DNA of 50,696 nt, taken from contig JALHMY010000073.1 of assembly GCA_022843805.1 (NCBI GenBank), positions 1 through 50,696 of the forward strand. The letters are read 5' to 3'. The notes beneath the pieces are model-generated. The model saw nothing but the letters and a program-made list of their open reading frames with translations, was not told the DNA's origin and did no database searches. Origin of the DNA: Fuerstiella sp. GTDB taxonomy: Bacteria > Planctomycetota > Planctomycetia > Planctomycetales > Planctomycetaceae. Of the stretch, positions 1-8,245 are shown in pieces. Position numbers and translations under genes: made by a program. The stretch's first letter is position 1. Each line of letters begins with the position of its first letter.

Positions 1-200
1 TTCAATGAATGGACCATTGCAACCTGCCCCAACGGGGCTCAGTGTGAAAGCCTGGGGCATCGCCCCAGGAATTGCACACAACAATGACGAATGCCCTGAA
101 AGGGCCTAATGAACCACGCATCCATTCCGCCCCGTTGGGGCTTTTGTCGTTGATGATCTACGTTCCCAGGGCGTTGCCCTGGGCTTTCACCTTCCGGACC
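1..200. repeat. Large imperfect inverted repeat, left copy of a dispersed family
   Basis: The segment folds on itself. GTGAAAGCC-type arm 44-69 pairs imperfectly with 165-190, and the CCCCAACGGGG block at 27-39 pairs with 127-143. Positions 1-105 recur almost unchanged at 50495-50598. The block GAATGCCCTGAAAGG (about 89-103) is in both copies. No credible protein is encoded here. It looks like a dispersed non-coding repeat that can form a cruciform or RNA hairpin. Confidence 0.75.
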
Positions 201-326
201 TTCGGCCCCGAGTTCTGAAGTGCCGCTCATTTTTTATCACACAAAAGATGTGTGGTACGATGAGCCCTGGCGCAGAGGCGAGGTAAACCCACGAGGCAAG
301 CTCGGGGGCGACTGATTGCGTGATGT

Positions 327-510
327 CTAAATTGGCAGTACTCTGACTCGCAATTTCGATTCGTCAATTACCACAAGTGCACCACTGGCCAGATCCGTTT
401 CGTGTTGTTTGAGTGCCGCCACAACGATTGGTGCCATGTGTGATGGCAAAACGTTCTGGCCACGCACCTGAATAACGCTTGGTCCGCTCGATTAGAATCT
501 GGACGCTCAT
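327..510 (-). pseudogene. DUF5615 PIN-like toxin, internally deleted remnant
   Basis: Reading from an ATG at 510 gives MSVQILI, the usual first strand of DUF5615 (PIN-like) toxins. The frame that continues to the stop at 327-329 reads SSGPSVIQVRGQNVLP, then VVAALKQHETDL and ALVVIDESKLRVRVLPI, which is the family's typical C-terminus. About 60-65 codons between these two parts are missing, and the two parts are out of frame. The start overlaps the ancestral stop of the upstream antitoxin by ATGA, as in intact modules. The toxin cannot be functional. The identification rests on recalled family consensus. Confidence 0.75.
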
Positions 511-736
511 ATTGTCGCCAACGGTACATCGCGCCTTCCATGCGCCACGCCGCATAGGCCAAACATTGTTCAATATCATTTGGCTCCAGATATGGATAAG
601 CCCTGAGAATTTCATCATGCGACCGCCCGGCTGCAAGGAGCCCGAGTACCGTTCCCACAGTGACACGCTGACCACGAATGCAGGGCTTACCACCCATCAC
701 GGCTGGATCGAAAGTAATCCGGTCAAACTGCGTCAT
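507..736 (-). pseudogene. DUF433 antitoxin with a C-terminal frameshift
   Basis: A DUF433 (PF04255) protein begins at the ATG at 734-736, preceded by AGGAG about seven bases upstream. Family hallmarks are visible: FDPAVMGGKPCIRGQRVTV, then EILRAYPYLEPNDIEQCLAYA. DUF433 proteins are antitoxin-like DNA-binding partners of DUF5615 PIN toxins, normally encoded just upstream with a short overlap. After AAWRME the frame goes wrong. Restoring one A near 534-535 (GAAG[A]GCGCGAT) would read MEERDVPLATI and stop in a TGA that overlaps the toxin ATG. The open frame instead runs on to 368 as unrelated residues. The fold may be mostly intact, but the locus is decaying. Confidence 0.8.
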
Positions 737-926
737 TGCGTACTCCTGTGTCTGTTGTCGAACGACAGCGTAAGATTGAACGACCCCGGCGTTTGGAATT
801 GAAACACAGGCACATACTGCGTTATTGATCGCCTGATCACAAGCAGTTCGGAGCGGATCACGATTCATCGAAACGGCACGCCTCATTGGCGTTACGCCGC
901 TGACACCAGAGTTTCAGAGAAAATTT

Positions 927-1262
927 TTGGCAGAAAAATTTCAGGGCAGAAAAATGAATCGCAGAGGCATATCAGATGTGCGGTGAGTGATCAGGCAAGA
1001 ATTCCGACAATGTGACGCCAGTTTGATCTTCCGTTTCTTCCCAATTTTTCTGCCCAATAATTTTTCTGCCAACTTCCGTCAGCCCGCTCAAACGGCAGAA
1101 CAGTGGCTCGAGATCCCTGTGAAATTCGCTGTCACAGTTCAACTTTGAATGATGTGCTCGCACGCAAACCGACAGAGCGATGGTGTGATTCATCCGCGAT
1201 ATCCGCGTCATCCGCGGTTCATTTTTAACCACAGATTGCACAGAGAACACAGATGAAACACA
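927..1262. repeat. Long inverted-repeat element, copy A, with AACCACAGA tail
   Basis: The left arm at 927-956 (TTGGCAGAAAAATTT, then GGGCAGAAAAAT) and the right arm at 1042-1072 (CAATTTTTCTGCCC, then AATTTTTCTGCCAA) are near-perfect inverted repeats around about 85 bases. Downstream come a conserved GTGTGATTCATCCGCG block and TTTTTAACCACAGATTGCACAG at about 1218-1250. No ORF with family features is present. Copies B, C and D are at 1308, 25211 and 25518. Confidence 0.8.
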
Positions 1263-1307
1263 GGAATTTTTCATGTGGGACGTCGGGACGCAGGCGCACT
1301 TGAATAT

Positions 1308-1640
1308 TTGGCAGAAAAATTTCAGGGCAGAAAAATGGATCGCAGACGAATTCCCGATGTCCCGTGAGTTCCCAGGCAGGAACTCTGCCATGTACTTGGT
1401 CCGTTCCTCCCCAATTTTTCTGCCCAATAATTTTTCTGCCAATCTCCGTCCGTCTGCTCAAACGGCAGAACAATGGCTCAAGATCCCTGTGAAATTCGCT
1501 GCAACGGTTCAACTTCGAATGATGTGCTCGCAGGCGAACCGGCAGAGCGATCGTGTGATTCATCCGCGCCATCCGCGGTTCATTATTAACCACAGATTGC
1601 ACAGAGAGCACAGATAAAACGCACGGATTTCTCATACGCG
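1308..1640. repeat. Long inverted-repeat element, copy B
   Basis: The left arm is 1308-1337 and the right arm 1412-1442, with the same arms and about the same spacer as copy A and the AACCACAGA block again at about 1579-1620. A and B are 381 bases apart, so the composite unit is tandemly repeated. The rest of this intergenic stretch up to 1738 holds nothing I recognise. Confidence 0.8.
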
Positions 1641-1738
1641 ACGCAGGGAAGCAATCTCGCGCATCGTAGTTCTGCCGGAACGAGTTTCAGCTTTCGCTGA
1701 ATCGAAAAAACTTTCCCACGGCGCTGCCTTATGGAACT

Positions 1739-1966
1739 CTAACTGCGATCCGATTCGCGGTCCCCGCGGCAGATGCGAGCAGCTGTGGAAATGCGGATCA
1801 GCAGGATTCCTGCGCGCAGCACAGCCATAGCCGCAAACATGATCACTCCCGCTTCGACGATTTTGGGCGATTCCAGCGCCGTGATGTAACTCAGCCCAAG
1901 GCGGATCAGGATGAGCGAAAACAGCACCAGAGCCCATCCCGCCACTTCTCTTGTCCAGAACATCAT
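1739..1966 (-). CDS. Small membrane protein, last gene of the MoxR/DUF58 operon
   Basis: A 75-residue protein with two hydrophobic stretches, about residues 8-30 (WALVLFSLILIRLGLSYI) and 36-58 (IVEAGVIMFAAMAVLRAGIL), and a basic C-terminus. Its ATG overlaps the stop of the upstream membrane protein gene in a TGATG arrangement, which suggests translational coupling. I do not recognise a family. The position at the end of a MoxR-DUF58 operon suggests an accessory membrane subunit, but that is inference from context. A longer reading in another frame over the same bases (1632-1988) lacks hydrophobic structure and is a shadow. Confidence 0.65.
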   Translation of the reverse strand: MMFWTREVAGWALVLFSLILIRLGLSYITALESPKIVEAGVIMFAAMAVLRAGILLIRISTAARICRGDRESDRS

Positions 1967-2850
1967 CAGAATTGCTTTCCCTGTTCATTCGAAACAGAAT
2001 TGTCCGCCGCCGCCCGAGTCGCTCGCTGTGCCTGCTGCTTTTGTCGCCGCAGGCGCAGGCGACGCCGTACGATCATCCGCAGATCTGTGTAAAGCAGGTT
2101 AGCAAACAAAGTTCGTCCATACATTCGGGCCTGCAATGGTGAAATTTGCCGCCAGGTCAGTTCAGAAACGACCACAAAGATGGCCGCAAGTATGACAAGC
2201 GACAGCGGGCCGGGCCACAGAATCAAATCTCCGGCCTCGTCAATGAACTGCCAGTCCTCAGGATCACGCCGTGAAGGAATGAGCTCCAGCAATATTCGAG
2301 CGCCGGCACCGCAAAGAGCCAGAATGGAAATACCAAAAATCACCAAAGACAAAATCAGCGGCAAAATATGGCTCAGCCGTTCTCCCATGTACTGACGGGG
2401 ACGCGGAGAGCTGGCAGTATCTCGCGAAAACAACGCACGAACCCAGTCGACAAACGACAGGCTGACAAGCCGCCTGATACAGTGATATCGACTGCAGAAC
2501 ATCAGCAATGAAAGCACCAGTAATACGAAAATCAGAGCTGACAGCCCGTCACCCGGCGCGTATCGGCGAGGCTCACGGAGAAGCAAATCCAGCTGAATGA
2601 GTGCCAGCAGCAGCGGGGCTGTCCATCGCTGAAGAGACAACAGAAGAATCGCCAGAAAAATCAGTTGCAGCGGCAGGGCAAGTCGCGTGTCGTTAAACAT
2701 CATCAGGGTCAGCAGCAGCCCGGCGGACAGAAACATCAGCAGGTAGCTGACCATCAGTGCCACGAGCGTGGACTGTCCGTCTCCGGTGTCAGCCAGTGGC
2801 GATAATTGTTTCGAGGACCGTGTTGTGCCCGTTTGAGCGACTGCAGTCAT
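1966..2850 (-). CDS. Multi-pass membrane protein of the MoxR/DUF58 operon
   Basis: A 294-residue protein with hydrophobic segments at about residues 30-52, 56-75, 105-125, 160-185 and 210-232, then a very basic C-terminal tail (RRRLRLRRQKQQAQRA). The start overlaps the stop of the DUF58 gene by ATGA, so the two are probably co-translated. In other bacteria, MoxR and DUF58 genes are followed by membrane proteins (transglutaminase-like or VWA proteins). This one has no transglutaminase or VWA motif that I can see. The family is unknown to me. A structural membrane partner of the DUF58 protein is the most economical guess. Confidence 0.75.
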   Translation of the reverse strand: MTAVAQTGTTRSSKQLSPLADTGDGQSTLVALMVSYLLMFLSAGLLLTLMMFNDTRLALPLQLIFLAILLLSLQRWTAPLLLALIQLDLLLREPRRYAPGDGLSALIFVLLVLSLLMFCSRYHCIRRLVSLSFVDWVRALFSRDTASSPRPRQYMGERLSHILPLILSLVIFGISILALCGAGARILLELIPSRRDPEDWQFIDEAGDLILWPGPLSLVILAAIFVVVSELTWRQISPLQARMYGRTLFANLLYTDLRMIVRRRLRLRRQKQQAQRATRAAADNSVSNEQGKQF

Positions 2851-4553
2851 CGGCGGGCTCCTGAAGATGCTCGTCCGCTGCGAGCGATGTCCATTTGCGC
2901 CATAATCTGCCGGATCGCATTTTGTTCGCCGGAAACGACGACAGAAACTCCAAGGCGTCCCAGTTCCTGCTTGAGTCGAACCAGCAGGTCACGAACACGG
3001 ATCTGTTCGGCGGCAGCCAGCAGATCACCTGCGCGATCGGATTGTGGTTCTGTGGAAACAGGCACAGGTCGTCGAAACGTAGGAGAAGGACACACGACTG
3101 CCACTCGATGATGCCTGGCCCTCGCCATTTTCACGGCTGGCAGAAAATGGGAGATACTTGCCACGCAGTCTGCAAGATCAGTCATAATTACAAAGACTTC
3201 ATTGTCCCGGGCGTGTGAGACAGAACTCGCAATCGCGTCACTCAGCATCTGCAGGCGAGGCAGTGCATCGTGTCCGGACCGGCCGCGAGCCTCCACAATC
3301 GGATCCATCCACGCGATACCGGACTGGCTGACAAAGTGCTGAAGGTACACCGCCAGCAGGCTGTCATCATGAATCAGCTGAATCTGTTTGATGACCGGCA
3401 GTTTGTAAATCGTTGCAAGGACCGAAGCTGTCAGACAGCGTTCGTGAAACTGGCTGCGATTCCAGGGCAGAATGGGAAAAATTGTAAACGGCGGATAGTT
3501 AACACGATAATCAAGCAGTTCCGGAAAGCGTTCATCGACAATGCTCAGCGCCATCTGAATCAGCGCGGGTGTCAGCCTGAGCGGGGGAGGAGAGGGATTG
3601 GAACTAAAGCGTGCCATGGCTTTCAGTAACTGATAAAATCCGCGTTCGCCGTTCGCCGCCGGGATTTTCTCAACGCCCCGTTCATCCATCAGAACAGCGC
3701 CCACCGGATCGCCGGCCTGTGTGGCCACGCGGGCAACGCTGGCGGCAACGTATGTCATCTGATCGAGCAATCGTCGTCCAAATCCTCCCATTCGCGTTCC
3801 GATTGAGCCATCAAGCATCAGCTGAACCCGGACAGGCACCTCCGACTCGTACTGGCGAGTCATGAGTTTGTCTCGCCGAGCCGACACTTTCCATGCAATC
3901 GATTTGGGGGGATCCCCAGGCACGTATTCTCGCAGTTCCAGCAGTTCCGAGCCCATTCCGGAACGCTGCAGCCGATGAATGCCGTGCTGTGGCAGAGTGT
4001 TAATTCTCTTTACGATGGGCTGCACGTCGCCCGCATCGGCGAACGCCGGCAGCACCTGGAAGGTGGCGGGCAGAGGCAGAAAACGGTCGGCCCGGAACAG
4101 CGCGTGCTTATCCTGCATAACAATTCGAACACCCGGCAGAGTCAGACTGCCAGCCGCGCGAACCCGTGCCTCGTACGTCCATCTCACCACCGCCGCCGTT
4201 TCCGCCAGCACAATTCGACTGCCATTTGAAAGGACTTCAAGATTCTCCGGAATGATATCTCGCAGGATCGTCATCGGACCGGGGCTGCGACCGCGACTCA
4301 CCACCTTCAGAGAAACATCAACAGACCGGCCGGCCCAGAGAAATCCACCTGATCCGGTTCGGCCATTCACTGTTCTTTCAGCATGAAGCTGCGAGATCTC
4401 ACGTTCTACCCGGATCGCAAAGATGATGCGTTCCATCAGCAGCCACAGTAACACCGACAGTGACAACTGGGACAGCAACGGCTGGCTGCGCAGAAGGCCG
4501 AGAAAGAGACCGATCAGAGCAGTCAGGGCCAGCCATCTGGTCCGCCACGTCAT
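2847..4553 (-). CDS. DUF58 domain-containing protein
   Basis: 568 residues. Two hydrophobic helices at about 5-45 are followed by a beta-rich stretch and the DUF58 signature ELREYVPGDPPKSIAWKVSA at about 205-225, then RRDKLMTRQYESE and VQLMLDGSIGTRMG, which open the VWA-like part. DUF58 proteins are membrane-anchored, VWA-like partners of MoxR AAA+ ATPases. In the families studied they act in folding or activating envelope or periplasmic complexes. This one is longer than the usual 300-450 residues because of an extended VWA-like C-terminal half. It overlaps moxR by 4 bp upstream and the next membrane gene by 4 bp downstream, so one polycistronic message is likely. Confidence 0.9.
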   Translation of the reverse strand: MTWRTRWLALTALIGLFLGLLRSQPLLSQLSLSVLLWLLMERIIFAIRVEREISQLHAERTVNGRTGSGGFLWAGRSVDVSLKVVSRGRSPGPMTILRDIIPENLEVLSNGSRIVLAETAAVVRWTYEARVRAAGSLTLPGVRIVMQDKHALFRADRFLPLPATFQVLPAFADAGDVQPIVKRINTLPQHGIHRLQRSGMGSELLELREYVPGDPPKSIAWKVSARRDKLMTRQYESEVPVRVQLMLDGSIGTRMGGFGRRLLDQMTYVAASVARVATQAGDPVGAVLMDERGVEKIPAANGERGFYQLLKAMARFSSNPSPPPLRLTPALIQMALSIVDERFPELLDYRVNYPPFTIFPILPWNRSQFHERCLTASVLATIYKLPVIKQIQLIHDDSLLAVYLQHFVSQSGIAWMDPIVEARGRSGHDALPRLQMLSDAIASSVSHARDNEVFVIMTDLADCVASISHFLPAVKMARARHHRVAVVCPSPTFRRPVPVSTEPQSDRAGDLLAAAEQIRVRDLLVRLKQELGRLGVSVVVSGEQNAIRQIMAQMDIARSGRASSGARR

Positions 4554-5518
4554 CGTTTGCCGTCCAGAAGAACGGGCACCGACTGGATCAGCTGCCGCAC
4601 AATTTCCGCAACGGAGCGTCCATCCATCTCCGCTTCGGGCTGCAGAATCAGACGATGTCCAAGGACGGGCAGACAGACGAGCTGAATATCTTCATGTGTC
4701 AGATAGCCGCGGCCATTCAGAAGAGCATGAGCACGGCCAGCCTTCATCAGGTTAATTGCAGCCCGGGGACTTGCTCCCAGAGCCAGGTCCGGATGCTGTC
4801 GACTCTTTCGAACCAGATCAACAATGTACTCCTGCAGTTCCCTTGTTCCATACACCGTATCAATCTGTCGCTGCAGACCGCTGATCTCTGCGGCAGAAGT
4901 GACTGGAGAAAGCGTGGGAATTCTTCGGCTGTGGAGTTCCAGCATCTCAATTTCCTGGTTCCGCTGAGGATAGCCGACCTGAACGCGAAACAGGAACCGA
5001 TCCAGCTGTGCTTCCGGCAGTCGGTAGACGCCTTCCTGCTCAATGGGATTCTGAGTTGCCAGAACCATAAAGGGATCGGGCAGGGGCAGGGTCTTGCCTT
5101 CAATCGTCACCTGCCGCTCCTGCATGGCTTCCAGAAGCGACGATTGCGTACGGGCCGGAGCACGGTTCAGTTCATCGGCCAGCAGAAGCTGACAAAAAAT
5201 CGGACCTTTTCGAAGCACGAATTCACTTGACTGTCGATCAAGCACCTGTGTGCCGGTCACGTCTGACGGAAGCAGATCCGGAGTAAACTGAACTCTTTCA
5301 TAATGAATACCCAGCACCGCGGAGAATGTTCGGCAAAGAGTCGTTTTGGCGGTCCCTGGAACTCCTTCCAGAAGAACATGTCCGCCTGCCAGCAGAGCCA
5401 TCAACAGCTGATCGGTCACGTCGTTCAGACCGACCACAACCTGCTCCACGGCACGCTGTGCCCGCTCACGCAGTTCACTGACACGAAGTGCCAGTTCGTT
5501 TGGATTACTCACAGACAC
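4550..5518 (-). CDS. MoxR family AAA+ ATPase
   Basis: 322 residues. Walker A is GVPGTAKTT (about 52-60) and Walker B LLLADELNRAP (about 111-121). These are followed by QNPIEQEGVYRLPEAQLDRF, the sensor region typical of MoxR, and a lid with LGASPRAAINLMKAGRA. MoxR ATPases act as chaperone-like remodelers of VWA-containing partners. The DUF58 gene follows with an ATGA overlap. The start MSVSNPNELALRV is the only upstream Met with the full N-terminal helix. The gene leads the four-gene overlapping set; a 90-base gap separates it from yidD, so it may also share the rnpA-yidD transcript. Confidence 0.95.
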   Translation of the reverse strand: MSVSNPNELALRVSELRERAQRAVEQVVVGLNDVTDQLLMALLAGGHVLLEGVPGTAKTTLCRTFSAVLGIHYERVQFTPDLLPSDVTGTQVLDRQSSEFVLRKGPIFCQLLLADELNRAPARTQSSLLEAMQERQVTIEGKTLPLPDPFMVLATQNPIEQEGVYRLPEAQLDRFLFRVQVGYPQRNQEIEMLELHSRRIPTLSPVTSAAEISGLQRQIDTVYGTRELQEYIVDLVRKSRQHPDLALGASPRAAINLMKAGRAHALLNGRGYLTHEDIQLVCLPVLGHRLILQPEAEMDGRSVAEIVRQLIQSVPVLLDGKR

Positions 5519-5608
5519 GCAGGTCAGATTCCCTTCCAGAATGAAAATCGCTCACTGATCACGAGTTGCTGCCTTACAGTCGCTGCAGCTGGCAGTTTAC
5601 GGCGGCTG

Positions 5609-5869
5609 TCAGGGCGGATCAAACCCACCGTTATTCCAGGGATGACAGCGGCAGATTCGCCAGAATCCTTTCCAGCAGCCTCGAATCACCCCATACTTCC
5701 GCACAGCCTCTATGCTGTACTGACTGCAGGTCGGATGAAAGCGGCAATGCTTTCCCAGCAGCGGACTGAGTAATCTCTGATAGCATCGAATCAGCAGAAT
5801 CACCAGTCTGGCCGGAACCTGATACCAGCGAATGCCCGTGATTTGCTCGTTCGGGTTTTGTTCAGGCAT
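5609..5869 (-). CDS. yidD: Membrane protein insertion efficiency factor YidD
   Basis: The C-terminal 65 residues carry the YidD signature: IRCYQRLLSPLLGKHCRFHP, then TCSQYSIEAVRKYG and WRICRCHPWNNGGFDPP, with the conserved cysteines. YidD is a small amphipathic protein at the inner membrane that helps YidC-dependent insertion. The frame is open back to an ATG at 5971 inside rnpA. The intervening residues come from a C-rich run (CCCTGCCCC type) and look unconserved, so I prefer the Met at 5869 (MPEQNPNEQ). It lies directly downstream of rnpA, the usual order. yidC is not in this window, and rpmH is not upstream of rnpA. Confidence 0.9.
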   Translation of the reverse strand: MPEQNPNEQITGIRWYQVPARLVILLIRCYQRLLSPLLGKHCRFHPTCSQYSIEAVRKYGVIRGCWKGFWRICRCHPWNNGGFDPP

Positions 5870-5942
5870 GGGGTTCACAGGTACTCGGTCAGCATGACAA
5901 AACCGGGGCAGGGGGGCAGGGGGGCAGGGCGGAGCGTGTTTT

Positions 5943-6296
5943 TCAGAATCTTCGTGCAAGTCTGTCGGCAAGCCGTTTTATTGAATGCTGATAATCTGAC
6001 AGCCCAGAGTCCTCTCGCTGCCGCGGAATGAGAATCAGGTCAAGCCCGGCAGGCAGCTGGTGCTGCGTCAGTCGAAATGCTTCCCGCATCAGACGTTTCA
6101 GACGATTTCGCCGGACCGCAGTCCCATGTTTCTTCGATACGCTGAAGCCAATTCGAGTGGTGGCGCCATTGTTCGGAAGCGCAAAGATCAGCAAATGATC
6201 ATCACCCGCTCTGTGAGCCGCATCGTAGACTCGACGAAAGTCTGAAGAAGATCTCAGATGCTGGTCTTTGGTAAACCTGAAGGTCGCCGATTTCAT
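5943..6296 (-). CDS. rnpA: Ribonuclease P protein component
   Basis: 117 residues. The RNR motif is clear (AVRRNRLKRLMREAFR, about 61-76), preceded by the beta-strand GFSVSKKHGTAV. The N-terminal substrate-binding helix region is LRSSSDFRRVYDAAHRAG. RnpA binds the 5' leader of pre-tRNA and supports the catalytic RNA rnpB, which is not seen in this window. The length is normal. Bacterial rnpA usually sits after rpmH; here the upstream neighbour is a DUF2238 gene 31 bases away and no rpmH reading frame exists between them. No strong ribosome binding site is visible. Confidence 0.95.
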   Translation of the reverse strand: MKSATFRFTKDQHLRSSSDFRRVYDAAHRAGDDHLLIFALPNNGATTRIGFSVSKKHGTAVRRNRLKRLMREAFRLTQHQLPAGLDLILIPRQREDSGLSDYQHSIKRLADRLARRF

Positions 6297-6327
6297 GGAA
6301 AGTTTCTGATTTCAGAATTCGTTCGGA

Positions 6328-7005
6328 TTAGCCCACAGCTCTCTGGCCATGCAGCCTGCGCCAGACAGGCACGGCAACGAGCAGACTGCCGAGAAATGCA
6401 AGAGCCATATCCTTTTGCGGATCCCACAGATCACCCTGCTGGCCGTTGTAGCTTTCCGCCATTTCAGGAGACATCACAATTGCAACAAACCATTCCAGAA
6501 CCTCATAAATTCCACTGATGGCACCCACAAATCCGATGGACAGTGTCACATTGGCAACCGGATCGATCTGATTGCGCCGAGCCACGAGTTCGGCCACTGG
6601 CAGAGGCATAATCATGCCGAAAAGCAGATGGACGAACCTGTCATAGTGATTTCGCTGCCAGCCAAATGCTTCATTCACAGACCAGCCCGTCAGACTTTTG
6701 ATGATTTCCTCGTAGGGAAAACAGGTATAGATGAACCGCGAGCCGAGAATATGGGCAAACGCAAAAATCATCAGACAGATGATGGCTGTCGTTGACCACC
6801 ATCCGCGACGAGCTCCCAGCAGTATAACCGCCAAAGACGGCACAGTCGGAATGTGCTGCAGCAGCTGCTCCTTTGGAAACTGAGGATCAAGCAGGGAGAG
6901 CAGCAGGAGCACGCACATGGAAACGACGATCACTGAGTGTAAGCGTATGCGACGTTCCGCAGCCAGTTTTTCGGAAACGCTGATCACTACGGATCTACCT
7001 CGCAC
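6328..7005 (-). CDS. DUF2238 (YjdF-type) inner membrane protein
   Basis: 225 residues, about six hydrophobic segments. The conserved stretches of DUF2238 are present: HILGSRFIYTCFPY, then RNHYDRFVHLLFG, YEVLEWFVAIV and GDLWDPQKDMALAFLGSLL. The family (E. coli YjdF) is an integral membrane protein of unknown function with conserved His, Asp and Glu residues that suggest metal or proton chemistry. The start is uncertain because an inner Met or Val could serve before the first helix. It is 31 bases upstream of rnpA on the same strand. Confidence 0.85.
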   Translation of the reverse strand: MRGRSVVISVSEKLAAERRIRLHSVIVVSMCVLLLLSLLDPQFPKEQLLQHIPTVPSLAVILLGARRGWWSTTAIICLMIFAFAHILGSRFIYTCFPYEEIIKSLTGWSVNEAFGWQRNHYDRFVHLLFGMIMPLPVAELVARRNQIDPVANVTLSIGFVGAISGIYEVLEWFVAIVMSPEMAESYNGQQGDLWDPQKDMALAFLGSLLVAVPVWRRLHGQRAVG

Positions 7006-7154
7006 GGGCTGAAGTCACGCGGGTCCTGAATATGCACTGATTAGCACTGTATCCCTTTGCCTCTCCATGATATTCAATTTAGGATTCGCGGAACAGCTGC
7101 AGAAACGGTTCTCAGCTGGCACAATTCTCTGAAAATCCTGCCGATCGTGTTTCG

Positions 7155-8117
7155 ATGTCATTGTCACTGGCTGAATACTCCGACACGCTGGACGAACGCA
7201 GGCTGATCTGGCCGAGAGTGCCAGCCGCAGTGCCGGTTAAAGCATCCCCGTCGATCAAACCGCTTGCCGACATCAAACTGGTGCTTTGGGACGTTTATGG
7301 CACACTTCTGAGAATCTCGGAGGGCCGATTTCTGACGTTTCCTGAGGAAGAAGCCCGGCTGCAGATTGCCCTGGACAAAACGATCCATGAATTCAACATG
7401 TGGAAGCACATGTATCGAAAACCGGGTCCCCCGTGGCAGTCAATGATTGGACTGTATAGGAATATTGTTGACCGGCTCTCCATGGTGGGAACTCAGCGAA
7501 AGGGCGATTTCACAGACGTCAACATGGCAGATGTCTGGCAGGCCATTATCGAACGACTTTTTGAGAAGGAATATCAGTTCGACGAGGCACTTTATGGCGA
7601 TTTGCATGCGTTCAGCGAAAAAGTCGCCTATTTCTTTCATGCAAACCTGCAGGCCACCGAAGCTCGAAAATCGGCGGTACAGGCCATGACAGATGTTTCC
7701 GCCGCCGGAATTCTGCAGGGGCTGCTGGCGGATGGTCAGTCATTCACGCTGGTCCAGTTGTTGCGGGCGCTTGCTCAGCAGGCTACACTGCCGCCCCTTT
7801 ACGAGTTGTTTCGTCCGGAAACGCTGGTGTTATCTTCGCAGCTGGGAATTCGCAAGCCATCCAGGACTTTGTATGAGCATGCCGTTCTGCAGGCGAGGTC
7901 ACTTGGGATCCCGGCATCCGGGATTCTGCACGTCAGTTGTCGTCTGAAGACCGATCTGGTCCCGGCGAAAGCGGCAGGGATGAAAACGGCGCTGCTCGTT
8001 GCCGAAAAATGCGGCATCGAGGTTCCAGCCGAACTTCTCAAAGACCCCGCCACTCGACCTGACCGGTTGATGACGGATTTGTCCCAAATGGCAGCTATTA
8101 TCGGATTGTCCGGGTAG
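7155..8117 (+). CDS. HAD-superfamily hydrolase-like protein
   Basis: 320 residues. Motif I is LVLWDVYGTLL (Asp at about 46), the DxYGT form seen in haloacid dehalogenase-type enzymes. A long cap region follows (about 60-220). Motif II/III is VLSSQLGIRKPSRTLYEHA with the conserved Lys. The motif IV region reads HVSCRLKTDLVPAKAAGMKT, where the usual GDxxxxD has lost its first acidic residue, which may weaken Mg binding. The substrate cannot be told. It is divergent from the DUF2238 gene; the 149-base gap has a weak promoter-like pair TTGCCT (7057-7062) and TAGGAT (7080-7085) spaced by 17. Confidence 0.8.
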   Translation: MSLSLAEYSDTLDERRLIWPRVPAAVPVKASPSIKPLADIKLVLWDVYGTLLRISEGRFLTFPEEEARLQIALDKTIHEFNMWKHMYRKPGPPWQSMIGLYRNIVDRLSMVGTQRKGDFTDVNMADVWQAIIERLFEKEYQFDEALYGDLHAFSEKVAYFFHANLQATEARKSAVQAMTDVSAAGILQGLLADGQSFTLVQLLRALAQQATLPPLYELFRPETLVLSSQLGIRKPSRTLYEHAVLQARSLGIPASGILHVSCRLKTDLVPAKAAGMKTALLVAEKCGIEVPAELLKDPATRPDRLMTDLSQMAAIIGLSG

Positions 8118-8245
8118 AGTTCAGGACCCGTGAAAAAATTGTTTGAACAGTGATTCTGATCAGAGAATCAAAAAGCATCTCGCTGACTGAACCGAATCAA
8201 CACGAAATCATTGGCCCTTGTTATTCCCCGGGAGCACCACCTGAG

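Noticed and set aside
39..230. Minus-strand reading frame of 63 codons at the left end
   Set aside because: It lies wholly in an inverted repeat with another copy at 50495-50598 and has no protein features.
972..1635. Minus-strand frames with repeated CVLSVLSVQSVV residues
   Set aside because: They are translations of the inverted-repeat element and the AACCACAGA block, seen again at 24869-25499.
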